Assembly (NCBI RefSeq): GCF_029867415.1 | Contig: NC_081183.1 | Coordinates: 62,694,336 to 62,758,335, forward strand | Source of the DNA: Vicia villosa | Taxonomy: Eukaryota > Streptophyta > Magnoliopsida > Fabales > Fabaceae | Direction: 5' to 3' | DNA: 64,000 bases | Part shown: piece by piece, positions 21,322-33,534 of the stretch | Position numbering within the stretch: the stretch's first letter is position 1 | Layout: each line of letters starts with the position of its first letter | The notes under the pieces: generated by a model | The model's input: only the letters and a program-made list of their open reading frames with translations | Told to the model about the DNA's origin: nothing | The model's database searches: none | Made by a program: the position numbers and the translations under genes

Positions 21322-22909
21322 TGTAACACCCCTTTTTATACCCCAAATTATTTAACATATAATCAGAGAATAACATGCATATAATTCAAAAGGGCGTCAC
21401 ATCGATGCTTTTAGAAGAACTAAAAATCTTAAAAAAACTGACAGCATTTATCTATACAACACAATACACCTGGTCATTTTAATAACACTCAAATATAAAA
21501 TCACAATTTAACCTGGATATGCATTCACAGCGGAAAAATATGATACTCATGTGATTCATAATGATTCATGTCCCATACCATGATCATACATCGACTAATA
21601 GTCTCAATTCAACATAGAGCATAATCAAAGGTTTGGCTTATAAGCCCCTCAAAATGACATGTAACCAATAAATAAGTTCACAAGTCATAGCATAATACAT
21701 ACGCAAATATAACATGAGTTCAATACACCTAGTCTACCCAGTGTTACATGACCAGAGCATCGACTCACTACCTAGTCTCCAAATAACCAAGGAAGAATCT
21801 CCGGCTAGGTCACACGCGGCTACTAAACTCCAGAATCTGCATGTCGCCAAACAAGGGCAACATTAAAACAGAAGGGTGAGAATGCGAACCATTATGAAGA
21901 AAGTATAATGAAATACAATGGTTAAATCAACACTTCAAGTAGTTAATCATACTATGTATAACCATGTAGATAATAATAATCGATCCATACTTCACAAGTT
22001 GTCGAGTACACAACAAGCTTAAATAATATAATATTTCAATTCTACCATTATATTCTCAATTAAGTACACAATCATAATTATCACATATTCATACATTTAA
22101 TCAAATATGTATTCAACTTCACTCGTTCAATTATCAAACTCATACACATATCACAACTACATCAACTTCACATACTCAATTATCGCATAATTTTAATGTG
22201 ACTCAATGCAAGATATGTGACGCTATGCATGTGGTACCGAATTGTGAACCCAAGGTTTCACCGCTTTCCGATTCAATATCTAGAATCCAAGCTACGCTTC
22301 CGATCCGGACAAGACCAAAGCCCACCAAAATGTAAACATATAGTCTACCGCTTCCGATTCACTCTAGAATCTAAGCCTCGCTTTTGTTTCAAAGCAAACC
22401 ACCTTTGTTTCAAGGCACACTATGATATGACTGTATGTACAATGTTAACAAACATATGCAATTAAGATCATCTCTACCATCTTAATATTTAGCATATCAC
22501 AATAATCCACTCTATGAATTATCCACAATATTGTACACCACATTCTCATCACATAAACATTATTCACATATAATAGTCAACACACAATTCCAATCCACCA
22601 TTTCAATTACCACTAGTAATTAACACTATCACATGTTAACTCACAACTTGTCAATTATATAAAATTTACTCATCTTCATATTAAACCAATAAGCCATTAG
22701 GATTTATGCTACTTAATTATTCATAAAAGATTCTACCTTAGAACAATAATAGAAACATATTCATGTGTCATTTCTATTAGGAATCTACTATTTTAATATA
22801 GTAATCAATTTCACCAAACTATAATTATTTACTAACTAGTCTACCAAAATCCATCAATTAAACATTCTAGTAATCCTATAATATTATCTCACACTTATTA
22901 ATATATATA

Positions 22910-22993
<84 letters not shown>

Positions 22994-24017
22994 TTCATCA
23001 CATTTTCATCACTGTGTGTGATGTATTCACTTTTCTTCTTTTTTAATTAAACAACTATGTACATTTAGCACTTCTAATACTAAAAATATATTGCTACTTC
23101 ACACTTCCATTTTCCAATGGTATATCATAGTGTCATGTTGATTCAAAAGGCAAGTGGTGTGTTTATGTTTCTTCAATTGATCCAAAAAGAAATGACAGCA
23201 ACCGTGTCATTTCTAACTAGCAGTAGGTGGCAATTTTCTTTTTGGCCAAAATCTAGTCAACAAAGTATGTGTTCTATCCATAAAAAAAATGGGTGGTTCA
23301 CATTTCCTAACTAAAACTAAGCGCTACAGTGAGTAGCCATGAACTTGTTTCTACTTAAAAACAACACGCTACAGTACATAAATAAAGAGAGATCTATAAA
23401 GGAAGGAAATGAACCATAGAAATCAATTAATATTTTCTCCCCAGTTTTCGTTTCTCATAGATATGCATATACAGAATCCATCGTTCTGGCATTAAAACTC
23501 CACTTCCAAATTTCAATTTCTCAACAGTTTTCAGTATAGTAAATAGAAATCAAAAACACATATTTTATAGGATTCATCTATAGACAAAATATAAATATAT
23601 ATTAACCTACCCATTACCCCATTATACTAACCCACAATGATTAGGGATTCTCCCCCTTACCTCTTGATTTCTCCTCCAAAACCCTAGCTTTCCTCTTCTT
23701 GTTCCTCTCCTCCACTTCTATTCTTGAAAACCAGAAAATGAAAATGATGCTTCTACCCCTTATTTCCTCTCTTACTATATTTATTTATTATATTGGGCTT
23801 TAAACTTAATAACACCCCCTAATTGCTTATCACTCCAATAAATAGGCTCAATTAATCTAACTCTCTAATAACTTAATTAATTCTATTAAACACAAATGCA
23901 CTCAAGTTTAAATTAATTAAATTAATAATTAAGTCTCATACAATTAAATAATTAATTAACACATCAAAAGTATAAAATATTATAATAAAATAAATACCAT
24001 AAAAACGGGCTGTTACA
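21322..24017 (-). repeat. Solo Tekay-type LTR G with CAGGA target duplication
   Basis: It begins TGTAACACCCC and ends GGGCTGTTACA, flanked by CAGGA at 21317-21321 and 24018-24022. 2,696 bases, no genes. The word AGGTAAGGGGGAG lies on the reverse strand at 23651-23664, as in LTR H, and on the forward strand in LTR I, so G is in reverse orientation; the near-palindromic termini alone do not decide this. It contains a long (AT)n run. Confidence 0.92.
22900..22990. repeat. (AT)n microsatellite
   Basis: About 45 AT dinucleotides with one TTAA interruption near 22912. It can fold on itself and is a likely site of length variation and assembly error. Confidence 0.95.
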
Positions 24018-24890
24018 CAGGACATTACAAGAATGAGTGTCCAAAGCTTCAGAGGGAAAAGCCCAAGAAAAAGTTTGAAAAGAAGAAAGGTCTTATGGCC
24101 ACTTGGGATGACTCATATTCTTCTGATCAAGAGTCAGACTCTGAAGATGAGCAGGCAAACATAGCGTTGATGGCCACTGTTGATGATGAATCAGAATCTA
24201 CATCAGACACAGATTCTGAAGAGGTATTTTCTGAACTTTCTAGAGATGAGCTTGTTTCCAACTTAACTGATCTTCTGGAAATCAAGGCTAAATTTAGTAT
24301 CAAATACAAAAAGCTGAGAAAGATATTTGCATCTGAAAATAAGAAGCTTGAAATAGAAAATGCTAAACTTAAGGAAAAAGTCTTAAAACTATCTAAAGAT
24401 GTTGAATCATCTTCTAGTTCAGAAAAGTCTATTCCAAACGTGAACAATATTCTTAAGGAATGTGACTTGAGTTTCAAGAAGTTTCTATCTAGAGGTATTG
24501 GCAGAAGTCAGCTAGCCTCTATGATATATGTAGTTAGTGGAAACAAGAGAGTTGGCATAGGCTATGAGGGTGAAACCCCCTATAAACTTGAACCCGTTGA
24601 TGATATGAACATCTCATACAAACCTCTGTATGACCAGTTCAAGTATGGCCACTCTCATGATATTAGGAACACATCACATACTAAAAGTTTCCACATAACA
24701 CACACTAAGAAACAGGTTGTTACACAATATAGAAAATCTTATGTTAAACCTATTGCTAAACCTCAGTTCAATCAGAACTTGAGGAGAACTAACCCAAAAG
24801 GACCCAATAGAATGTGGGTACCTAAGGAAAATATTATCCCTTTTGCAGATCTCCTTCAAGGCTCAAAAGACAAAGGAAAACATGTCATGG
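24018..24890 (+). pseudogene. Copia C gag, C-terminal part
   Basis: The frame resumes with the His and last Cys of the zinc knuckle and runs through basic, then Ser/Asp/Glu-rich sequence (DSYSSDQESDSEDEQ). A likely coiled coil follows (IKYKKLRKIFASENKKLEIE, then KLKEKVLKLSKDVE). It ends with a basic stretch before protease. A frameshift at about 24850-24885 separates it from the protease frame; whether this is decay or a programmed shift cannot be told from one copy. Confidence 0.8.
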
Positions 24891-27800
24891 TACATGGACT
24901 CTGGGTGCTCGCGACACATGACAGGAAGAAGGTCTATGTTCCAAGACCTGGAGCTTAAATCTGCTGGAGAAGTTAAGTTTGGAGGGAACCAGAAGGGCAA
25001 GATCATTGGCTCTGGAACCATATGCATTGGTAACTCTCCCTCTATAACTAATGTTCTTTTAGTAGATGGATTAGCTCATAACTTATTGTCCATAAGTCAA
25101 TTAAGTGACAATGGTTATGACATTATCTTCAATCAAAAGTCTTGTAAAGCTATAAGTCAAAATGATGGCTCAATCCTATTTACAGGCAAGAGAAAGAACA
25201 ACATTTATAAGATTGATCTTCATGATCTTAAGAATCAAAAGGTTACTTGCCTTATGTCTGTTAGTAAAGAGCAGTGGGTCTGGCACAGAAGATTAGGTCA
25301 TGCTAGTTTGAGAAATATTTCTCAGATTAACAAACTTAATTTGGTCAGAGGACTCCCTAATCTGAAATATAAATCAGATGCTCTTTGCGAAGCATGTCAG
25401 AAAGGGAAGTTTTCAAAACCTGCATTCAAGTCTAAAAATGTTATCTCTTCCTCTAGGCCGCTAGAACTTCTGCACATTGATCTTTTTGGCCACGTCAAAA
25501 CTGCATCAATCAGAGGGAAGAAATATGGATTAGTCATTGTAGACGACTATAGCAGATGGACATGGGTAAAGTTCTTGAAACACAAGGATGAGTCTCATAC
25601 TGGGTTCTTTGACTTCTGTACTCAGATTCAATCTGAGAAAGAATGCAAAATCATAAAGGTCAGAAGTGATCATGGTGGCAAATTTGAGAACAGATTCTTT
25701 GAAATTTATTTCAAAGAAAATGGCATTTCCCATGATTTCTCTTGTCCTAAAACTCCATAGCAAAATGGAGTTGTAGAATGAAAGAATAGGACTCTACAAG
25801 AAATGGCCAGAACCATGATCAATGAAACCAATATGGCTAAGCATTTCTTGGCAGAAGCAATTAACACTGCATGTTATATTCAGAATAGAATCTCCATAAG
25901 ACCTATTCTAAATAAGACTCCTTATGAATTATGGAAGAACAGAAATCCCAACATTTCTTATTTCCATCCATTTGGATGTGTATGCTATATTCTGAATACT
26001 AAAGATCATCTGCATAAGTTTGATTCTAAAGCTCATAAGTGTTTTCTACTTGGATATTCTGAACGCTCAAAAGGCTACATAGTATACAATACTGAAACTC
26101 TTGTAGTGGAAGAGTAAATCAATATCAGATTTGATGATAAGCTTGGTCTTGAAAAGTCAAAGCAGTTTGAGAATTTTGCAGATATAGAAATATCTAACTC
26201 AGATCCTGAAGAACCCAGAAGCAAGGTTTCAGAAGATCAAGTTGCTTCTTCTTTGGAGAATCTCAGAATATCTGAAGAGCCAACACTCAGAAGATCTTCT
26301 AGACTCAACTCTGCTCATCCAGAAGATGTTATCATTGGAAAGAAAGATGATCCTATCAGAATAAGAGCATTCCTTAAGAACAATGCAGAATGTCAATTTG
26401 GTCTAGTATCTGACTGGATAATTGCCATGCAAGAAGAACTAAATCAGTTTACAAGGAATGATGTTTGGGATCTGGTTCCAAGACCAAAAGGATTTAACAT
26501 CATTGGAACTAAGTGGGTCTTCAGAAACAAGCTAAGCGAAAAAGGAAAAGTTGTAAGAAACAAAGCCAGACTGGTTGCTCAGGGCTATAGTCAGCAAGAA
26601 GGCATTGACTATACAGAAACATTTGCATCATTGGCCAGGTTAGAATCTATTCGCTTATTAATTTCATTTGCCACTCAGCATAACATCACTCTGTATCAGA
26701 TGGATGTTAAGAGTGCCTTCTTAAATGGTTATATAAATGAGGAAGTATATGTCCACCAACCTCCTGGTTTTGAAGACTCTAAGTCTCCAGAACATGTTTT
26801 CAAATTAAAGAAATCATTATATGGCCTGAAGCAAGCTCCCAGAGCTTGGTATGAAAGATTAAGTTCTTTCCTTCTAGATAATGGTGTCACTAGAGGACAA
26901 GTGGATACAACTCTCTTCTGTAAAACCTTTAAAAAGGATATTTTAATTTGCCAAATTTATGTTGATGATATCATATTTGGAACATCTAATGCTACATTGG
27001 AAAGGAGTTTGCTAAGTCTATGCAGGCAGAGTTTGAAATGAGCATGATGGGAGAACTCAAGTATTTCCTTGGGATCCAGATCAATCAAACTTCTGAAGGA
27101 ACTTATGTTCATCAGACCAAGTATGTGAAAGAACTTCTGAAGAAGTTTAATCTTTCAGAAAGCAAAGAAGCAAAGACTCCTATGCATCCAACGTGTGTAT
27201 TAGGTAAGGATGAGGTAAGTAAGAAAGTAGATCAGAAGCTCTATAGAGGTATGATTGGATCTCTTCTATATCTTATTGCTTCTAGACCTGATATTTTATT
27301 CAGTGTATGCTTGTGTGCTAGATTCCAATCAGATCCTAGAGAATCTCACTTAACTGCTGTTGAGAGAATTCTGAGGTATCTAAAAGGTACTACTAATGTT
27401 GGTTTAGTCTTCAGAAGATCTGAAGAATACAACTTAGTAGGATTTTGTGATGTTGATTACGCTGGAGATAGAGTTGAAAGGAAAAGTACTTCTGGAAGCT
27501 GTGAGTTTCTAGGAAGTCATCTGATCTCTTGGTACAGCAAGAAGCAAGCCACAATTCCCCTCTCTATAGCAGAAGCAGAATATGTTGCTGCTGCTGGATG
27601 TAGTACACATATGCTCTGGATGAAGAGTTAGCTAGAAGATTATTAGATATATGAGAGTAACATTCCTATCTTCTGTGATAATACTTCTGCTATTTGTTTA
27701 TCTAAGAATCCTATCTTACATTCTAAAGCTAAACATATTGAGATCAAACATCACTTCATTAGGGACTATGTTCATAAGGGTGTTATTTCTTTAAACTTTG

Positions 27801-27904
27801 TTGATACAGAACATCAGTGGGATGAGATCTTCACAAAACCCCTTGCTGAAGATAGGTTTAAGTTCAGTCTGAAGAATATCAGTATGGATTTATGCCCAGA
27901 GTGA
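24870..27904 (+). pseudogene. Copia C pol: protease, integrase, RT, RNase H
   Basis: Protease: MDSGCSRHMTG at about 24891-24923. GAG-pre-integrase: WHRRLGHASLRN with CEACQKGK. Integrase core: LLHIDLFGHV (Asp), RSDHGGKFEN (Asp) and NGVVE (Glu). RT: MDVKSAFLNGYINEEVYVHQ and the catalytic YVDD in QIYVDDIIFG (about 26958-26987). RNase H: STSGSCEFLGSHLISWYSKK, AEAEYVAAAGC and the tail ILHSKAKHIEIKHHFIRD. Stops at 25758 (Gln site), 25779 (Arg site), about 26115, 27629 and 27644, and a frameshift near 27010-27030, make it nonfunctional. All catalytic residues listed are still present. Confidence 0.92.
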
Positions 27905-28414
27905 AAGGATGAGAAGTTCTGATATATGGATTAGATTTGAAATGATTATTTATTTTTCTTATCAGAATCAGATATTCTGAACTTATTTATCAATTAGATA
28001 TTCTGATTCTGTTATTGCTAACGTTTCATATGTCTAAGTTGATTCAAAATTTCTCTTAAAGCAAAATATCTGTCACCAGCTATTCTAGATGATGAACACG
28101 TGTTCATTATGAAGGGACAAGCATGCGTGTAGTGATGAGACGCCACCCTAGGTAACTGTGCAAATCATTTCAAATATCACGTTTTCCCCTAACGCCACTC
28201 AACATTAAATGCATTTGATTCTCTGCATTATGTAACTGTTCATTCTCAGAATTTAATTGCATTTTGTTTCAAATCCGTGCCTACTTAATCTCCTCTCATA
28301 ATCTCTTTTTCTCTTTTCACACATTCATCATTCTCTAAGTTTATGCGTTTCTGTAACCTGTTCTCTCTCTTCTCAAACCCTAAAAAGAAACCCAAAAATC
28401 TCAGAAGTGCTTCA

Positions 28415-30992
28415 ATGGCTTCCCCTTCAAATCAGAATGTTGGTTCGTCTTCTCAGCAACAACATCAACAACAACAACAAGATCAAGAGCAACAACTTGT
28501 TCCCCGGATAACCTGTTCGAGTCCGTTGGATCAGTTGGAAGTTATCTGCGAGTTAATGGTAGATTTTGATAATCTGGAGAAACATGATGTTCATCTTACA
28601 GAGAATATGGTGTTTCAAGGTTAGGGACCTTTATTCTATGATTTGTGTGGTCCAGTCTACCCAGATTTAGTGAAGGAATTCTGGGTGCATGCAACTGTTA
28701 TGCCTAAAGAAATTCTCTCCATAGTTCATGGTGAATTCTTCTCAATCAATGAAGCCCTAAGGAAGTTATTTAGGTTGATGAATTTTGAAGGCGTTACTGA
28801 AGCAACTCCTAGAACTGATTGGGATGCTGTGTATGTTGAGATCTTTCGGAATGGAAAGAAGTCAAAAGATGTTAAGGATCTGAAAACCATCTACAAGTTA
28901 TGGACTAAGATTCTTCTGGGTTGTTTTTACCACAGAAAATCAACTAGTTCATCAAACTTCGTCAACAAGGACCAACAATACATTATGTATTGTATTGGTA
29001 ATCAAATCAAAGTGGATCTTCCCTACATCGTTTTCAATCACTTGTGGCATGCTGTGAATGATTCAAGAGACGAAATCAGGCTGCAAAATCCAAACAAGAA
29101 GAGGAACGTTATTCCTTTTGGAAGAACCCTCACAAATCTTCTGGTCCAAACTAAGATAGTTGAAAATTTGGAGAACGCTGGCATAATCAACCATCCTTAC
29201 ACTATTATTGGGAGTACTCTGAATGCTCATACTCTGAAGAAAATGGGCATAATCAAGTCTATTGATTCTACTCCTCAAGCAAACCCAGAAGTTAGGACCA
29301 GAAGAGGCCGTGTTTTGGCTGATTTTGAGTTGTTCTTTAGGAATGAACAACCAGAAGTTATTATTCGCTACATTTCTATGCATAGAGATGCTGGTTCTGA
29401 TTGTGAGCCTATTTGGATAAGCAATCAGAAAGCTCTCACTACTAAGGATGAAGTTCTAGAAATTGTGCCAGAGCAAGAAAGGAGAACCAAAAGAAGGTTA
29501 GATCTTCCAACAATAAGTGATACAGAAGGAGAAGAAGAGAAAGACAGTTGGAGAAGGACCTGCTAAGAAGAAGCAACAAGGTCTAGGTATTGTAATTTCT
29601 GAACCTGATTCTGATTTTGTTTTTAATTCAAAGAATGTATCATTAGAAGCTAACCCATAAATTCAACCAGAAAAAGCCCCTGCTAAACCACCTCCAACCA
29701 CCAAAGTTCTCACCCCTCCTCCTTCACCCAAGTCTAAAGGCACTGCACCTATTCTTGATTCTGAACCCCCAGTTTCTGAACCTATCTTTGAGGCCACACC
29801 CCTTAACACCATCATTCCTCCTCACGCAAACATATCCACTTCTCAACCTCCTCCACATCTCAACTACACCCTTGTAGACACTGCTGTGCTCTGCCCTTTC
29901 ACACCTTCATCTCTTGAACCCTCTGATTCTGATTCTTTCACCCGCCTCATGAACAAATACCGTAAACCTAAACCAACATCTGACCCTGTTGTTGTGGTTT
30001 TGGACTCAGATCATGAAGCTGAATCCACTCAACCTCCCTCTCAACCACTCTCTTCTGAAACATAATTTGTTTTGGATAGAGTTCCCCAATCTTATGCCCT
30101 CTGTTACCCAGATAAGCCAATCTCTTCTCTCCATCTCCAAATACTAAACCCTCCTCCCAGAACATCACCTCTCAAACCTTCTGTTGATACACTTTTTGAA
30201 TTATCAACTCTTAAGGTCAGAACAGGTTTAGATGCTGTGAAGGTTGCACATGATGCCAAACTGGATCATGTTGCTGCTGGCAAGCTCTAGAGATCTGTTG
30301 GTAGGGAGATTCAATCTGACTTTCTAAATCTTCAGAAAGAGTGCTTGGCTGCTGCTCCTGGACCTTATGGTTACCTTCTGGAGTATGATGATGGAAGTTA
30401 CTACCATCCCATCACCAACTAGAAGCCTCTTGAAGAGAAGGAGTTTGTAGATGAGCTTGCAGAAGAAGAGAATCCTCTGGCGATTGTTGTGTGGAAGCCA
30501 CATCCATACAAGGTTCTGACTAGAGACTTTCAGTTCTTATTCAACTAGTTAAAGGAGCATCCCTTTGCTAAAGCACCAAATATGGTATATCCAGAAGTGG
30601 AATATCCTCCAGAACCTGTTGCTCCAACACCTCCAGAGAATCTAGCTGCAATTCTTGAAGGCTTAGAACATCCTGCTACAGAAATTCCTGTTAAGGAAAA
30701 TCATGGAGATGTTCTTATGGTTGAAGCTGATGCTGTAAATCCTCCTGCTATGGACAAAAGCTTTGATGCTGCTTCTGCTGGTCCTTCTGCTTCTGTGCTG
30801 ATTAACACTATGAAGGAGCTCCAAAAGAATCAAGCTAACTTGGCTCTTCGTCTGGACAAGCAAGAGGATACAAATGCTGAGTTCAGATCCTTCATGCAGG
30901 ATCAGAAGGAAGCTACAAGGAAGAAAGTTGAAAACACTGCTGAGATTAAGAACCTTCTGGCCGTCTTAGCTTCTAAGTTTAGCCAGTCGTAG
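28415..30992 (+). pseudogene. Copia C extra ORF after pol
   Basis: It starts at ATG 28415 (MASPSNQNVGSSS) after an untranslated gap of 510 bases following pol. It has a Gln-rich N-terminus, then a globular region (DLVKEFWVHATVMPKEIL, LPYIVFNHLWHAV) resembling the domain often labelled 'putative plant transposon protein'. A long Pro/Ser-rich linker (29640-30060) follows, and a C-terminal coiled coil (KNQANLALRLDKQEDTNAEF) ending at 30992. Stops at 28622, about 29566, 30062, 30288 and elsewhere break it. SIRE-type elements have an ORF here that has been called envelope-like, but I see no signal peptide or membrane segment. Confidence 0.7.
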
Positions 30993-31739
30993 TCTGTCTT
31001 GTGTCTTAGTGTGTTTTCTTGTTTTCTGCATCTGCTTGAATTGCATCTGTTTTTGTATTGCTTATCTTCTAATGATTAATCAATGAAAAAATATCTTGTC
31101 TTTCTTCACTCTGTGTTTTTTGTTCATTTGAATCTTTATGCTTTTTGATGTTATGACAAAAAGGGGGAGAAATATGATAATTGAAATTGATTTTTTATAT
31201 CAGTTGCTGGGATTAAGTCTCAACATTCTTAACATTATTTGCAAGTTTTTCTGTCTTTGATAGTTTTGCAGGAATAAGATATTATGGTCAAAGCTCAAAC
31301 ATGAGAAGCAAATACATGGGGAAAAGCAATTCTAAGAAGAAGCATGCTCTTAGAGAATTGAAGCAAGCTTAGTGCTCTGAAGCTTCAAGATCAGAAGCAA
31401 GAAGAATGCTCTGATACAATCAAGTATGCTCTGATACAATTGATTACAAAGGGAAATTCAAAGCTCTGCAGCTGTCCAATGGAAGCTCTGAAGAGAAGCT
31501 CTGAATGATCTGAAGTTCTATTCCACGTGAAAGTCTCAACTGAAATGGAAAAATACTCATGGAAGTCTTTTATTTATAAATTCTTCTAGTATTAATTTCA
31601 GGGGGATATTGTTAATCTCAAAAGGAGACATATTCACACACTCTGATTATATGCTTATGCTATATCTGTGTAATTTTCTTTGTTCATCTGATATTCTGGA
31701 TACAAATTCATATCAATTATATATGTTTTTGTCATCATC

Positions 31740-31753
31740 AAAAAGGGGGAGAT
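31740..31753 (+). promoter_or_regulatory. Polypurine tract of copia C
   Basis: AAAAAGGGGGAGAT sits directly before the 3' LTR start TGTTAGAACA. The same AAAAAGGGGGAG core primes elements A and B on the other strand. Confidence 0.9.
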
Positions 31754-32863
31754 TGTTAGAACAAGAATTATTCTGATCAATATTCTGTGTTTTGAAGATA
31801 ACATTATATATGAATTTTGTATAAGATAGTGTGGTACTCTAATCCTTTTCATTTTCCATTTCAGGAAATATATAAAGAGTATGCACAAATCAGCGCTCAG
31901 AAGCAACTAACTTAGAAGGTTCTAGATGACTTCATTAGAACATGCTCTGGCAAGACATCAGAAGATGGTCAAGCAGAATCAGAACATGAACTGAAAGCAT
32001 CAAAAGAATGAAGTCAGAAGCAGAAGTTCTAAAGTTCTGATGGTATCACGCTCAAGCTCTTCAAAGTCAAAAGACAAGAAGATGCTCTGCACCAAAGCTG
32101 TTGACTCTGATATTCAAACGTTGTTACATACAAAATCTGAGTCCAGAAGAAAGTACAAGATGCAAGGCTGAAACGTCTAATCTCTGACTGACAAAAGGAA
32201 CGTTATAAGCTACAAAAGGCAAAGTCAGTAAAAGCAGCAAAAGCAAGGCTCGAAGTAGTTGACAAAAGTGTGAAACATTAAATCCAGCGCTGTACTATTC
32301 AACCAAAGCATTAAATGCTCCCAACGGTCATTTCCTCTCAGCGCATATAAATAGAAGTTCTGATCAGAAGCAAACTAGAACACTTATGCAAAATACTGAA
32401 ACATTGTCAAAATCAAAACTCACAAACTTCATCTTCAACCTCACAAACTCTTGTAATATTTAGTGAGTGTTAAGCTTAGAACTTAAGAGAAATATCACTG
32501 TTGTGATTACAGCTTTATTAGAAGCAATCTTACTCTTGTAAACGTTATTTTACATTGTTTGTAAAAGGTTCCTAGAGTGACCAAGTTGTGATCTGTAGAC
32601 TCTAGAAGAATTCTTAGAGTGATCAAGTTGTGATCTGTATACTCTAGAAGACTTAGAAGTTTTCTAAGTGGATAACCATTGTAATCAGTTGGATTAGTGG
32701 ATTAAATCCTCAGTTGAGGTAAATCACTCTAAGGGGGTGGACTGGAGTAGTTTCGTTAACAACAAACCAGGATAAAAATAATTGTGTTCATTGTTTTTAT
32801 CTTACAAGTTATTGAAGTCACACTTATTCAATCCCCCCTTTCTAAGTGTTTTTCTATCCTTCA
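31754..32863 (+). repeat. 3' LTR of copia C
   Basis: 1,110 bases, TG...CA, followed by target duplication CATAA at 32864-32868. TATA box at 32346-32353. It has two, not three, of the 42-base units, and an extra segment of about 69 bases relative to the 5' LTR. Confidence 0.92.
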
Positions 32864-32868
32864 CATAA

Positions 32869-33534
32869 CACTACGTCCACATATACTCACCCCAATATGT
32901 TGTCCACCTTTTCGCCAATATAGAATTCAGGATCTGGGATGAACAACTTAGGACAGAGTATCCAAAATCTAGGTTTTATTCCCCCATTAACCACAAATAG
33001 TCAGATAGCCTTTCGACAAAAGAATGGATGCTAGTAACCATGATATGGTAGGAGTCCTTGCCAGAGAAATGAATACTATTTTCTCTCCTTTAATACAAAA
33101 CGTTAATAGGACTAACCAAGATAATGTCCAAACATACCAACAATTGTCTGCACAAATGGGACGTATAATTGTCCAAACATACCCTCAAACTTCTGTTCGA
33201 CGTAGGACCAACCAGGCTATAACTCAGGAGGAAGAACCAACTATAAACCAAATTCGACCACCTAGACAAGGGCCTGGCAAAAGAGGCTTGGGGGCCGGAA
33301 TAGAACAACAAGCCCATGGGATCGCCACCACTCAATAGGAAGTTCCTGATAAACAACCTGGGAGAGTCATGATGGTTAATAGAAACCAAGATGCAGATGA
33401 AGTAATCCATAGGGTTAGGCAAAACAACCAGATGGAGACTAATTTGACTACTATGATAGAAAGGATCATGTCCCAGAACATTTTGAACAACGGACTTCGA
33501 TGGCCAAATTATACCTCCCCTTTGTCAGATTATG
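32869..33534 (+). pseudogene. Ty3-gypsy element D, gag second piece
   Basis: It continues D after copia C. A clean frame from 33024 reads MDASNHDMVGVLAREMNTIF, a segment characteristic of Tat/Ogre-type gag upstream of the capsid domain; the preceding 150 bases are in another frame with stops. A TAG follows at about 33336 and the frame resumes to NYTSPLSDY. It is cut at 33534 by copia A (duplication TTATG at 33530-33534 and 43824-43828) and is in register with the sequence at 43829. Confidence 0.75.

Larger units (their letters stand above)
19185..32863 (+). mobile_element. Copia element C, SIRE/Maximus type, with both LTRs
   Basis: The LTRs start TGTTAGAACAAGAATT (19185 and 31754) and end TCTATCCTTCA (20267 and 32863), flanked by CATAA on both sides. 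Order: LTR, iMet-type primer site, gag, protease-integrase-RT-RNase H, extra ORF, polypurine tract, LTR. Integrase before RT makes it copia, and the extra ORF after pol is characteristic of SIRE/Maximus elements. It is 13,679 bases long including the nested 2,696-base solo LTR G. In the stretch I compared, about 10 of 140 LTR bases differ, so it is not a recent insertion. Confidence 0.93.

Noticed and set aside
28415..30992. Envelope gene of copia C
   Set aside because: The position is right for the so-called envelope-like ORF, but there is no signal peptide, membrane helix or fusion segment; described as an extra ORF instead.
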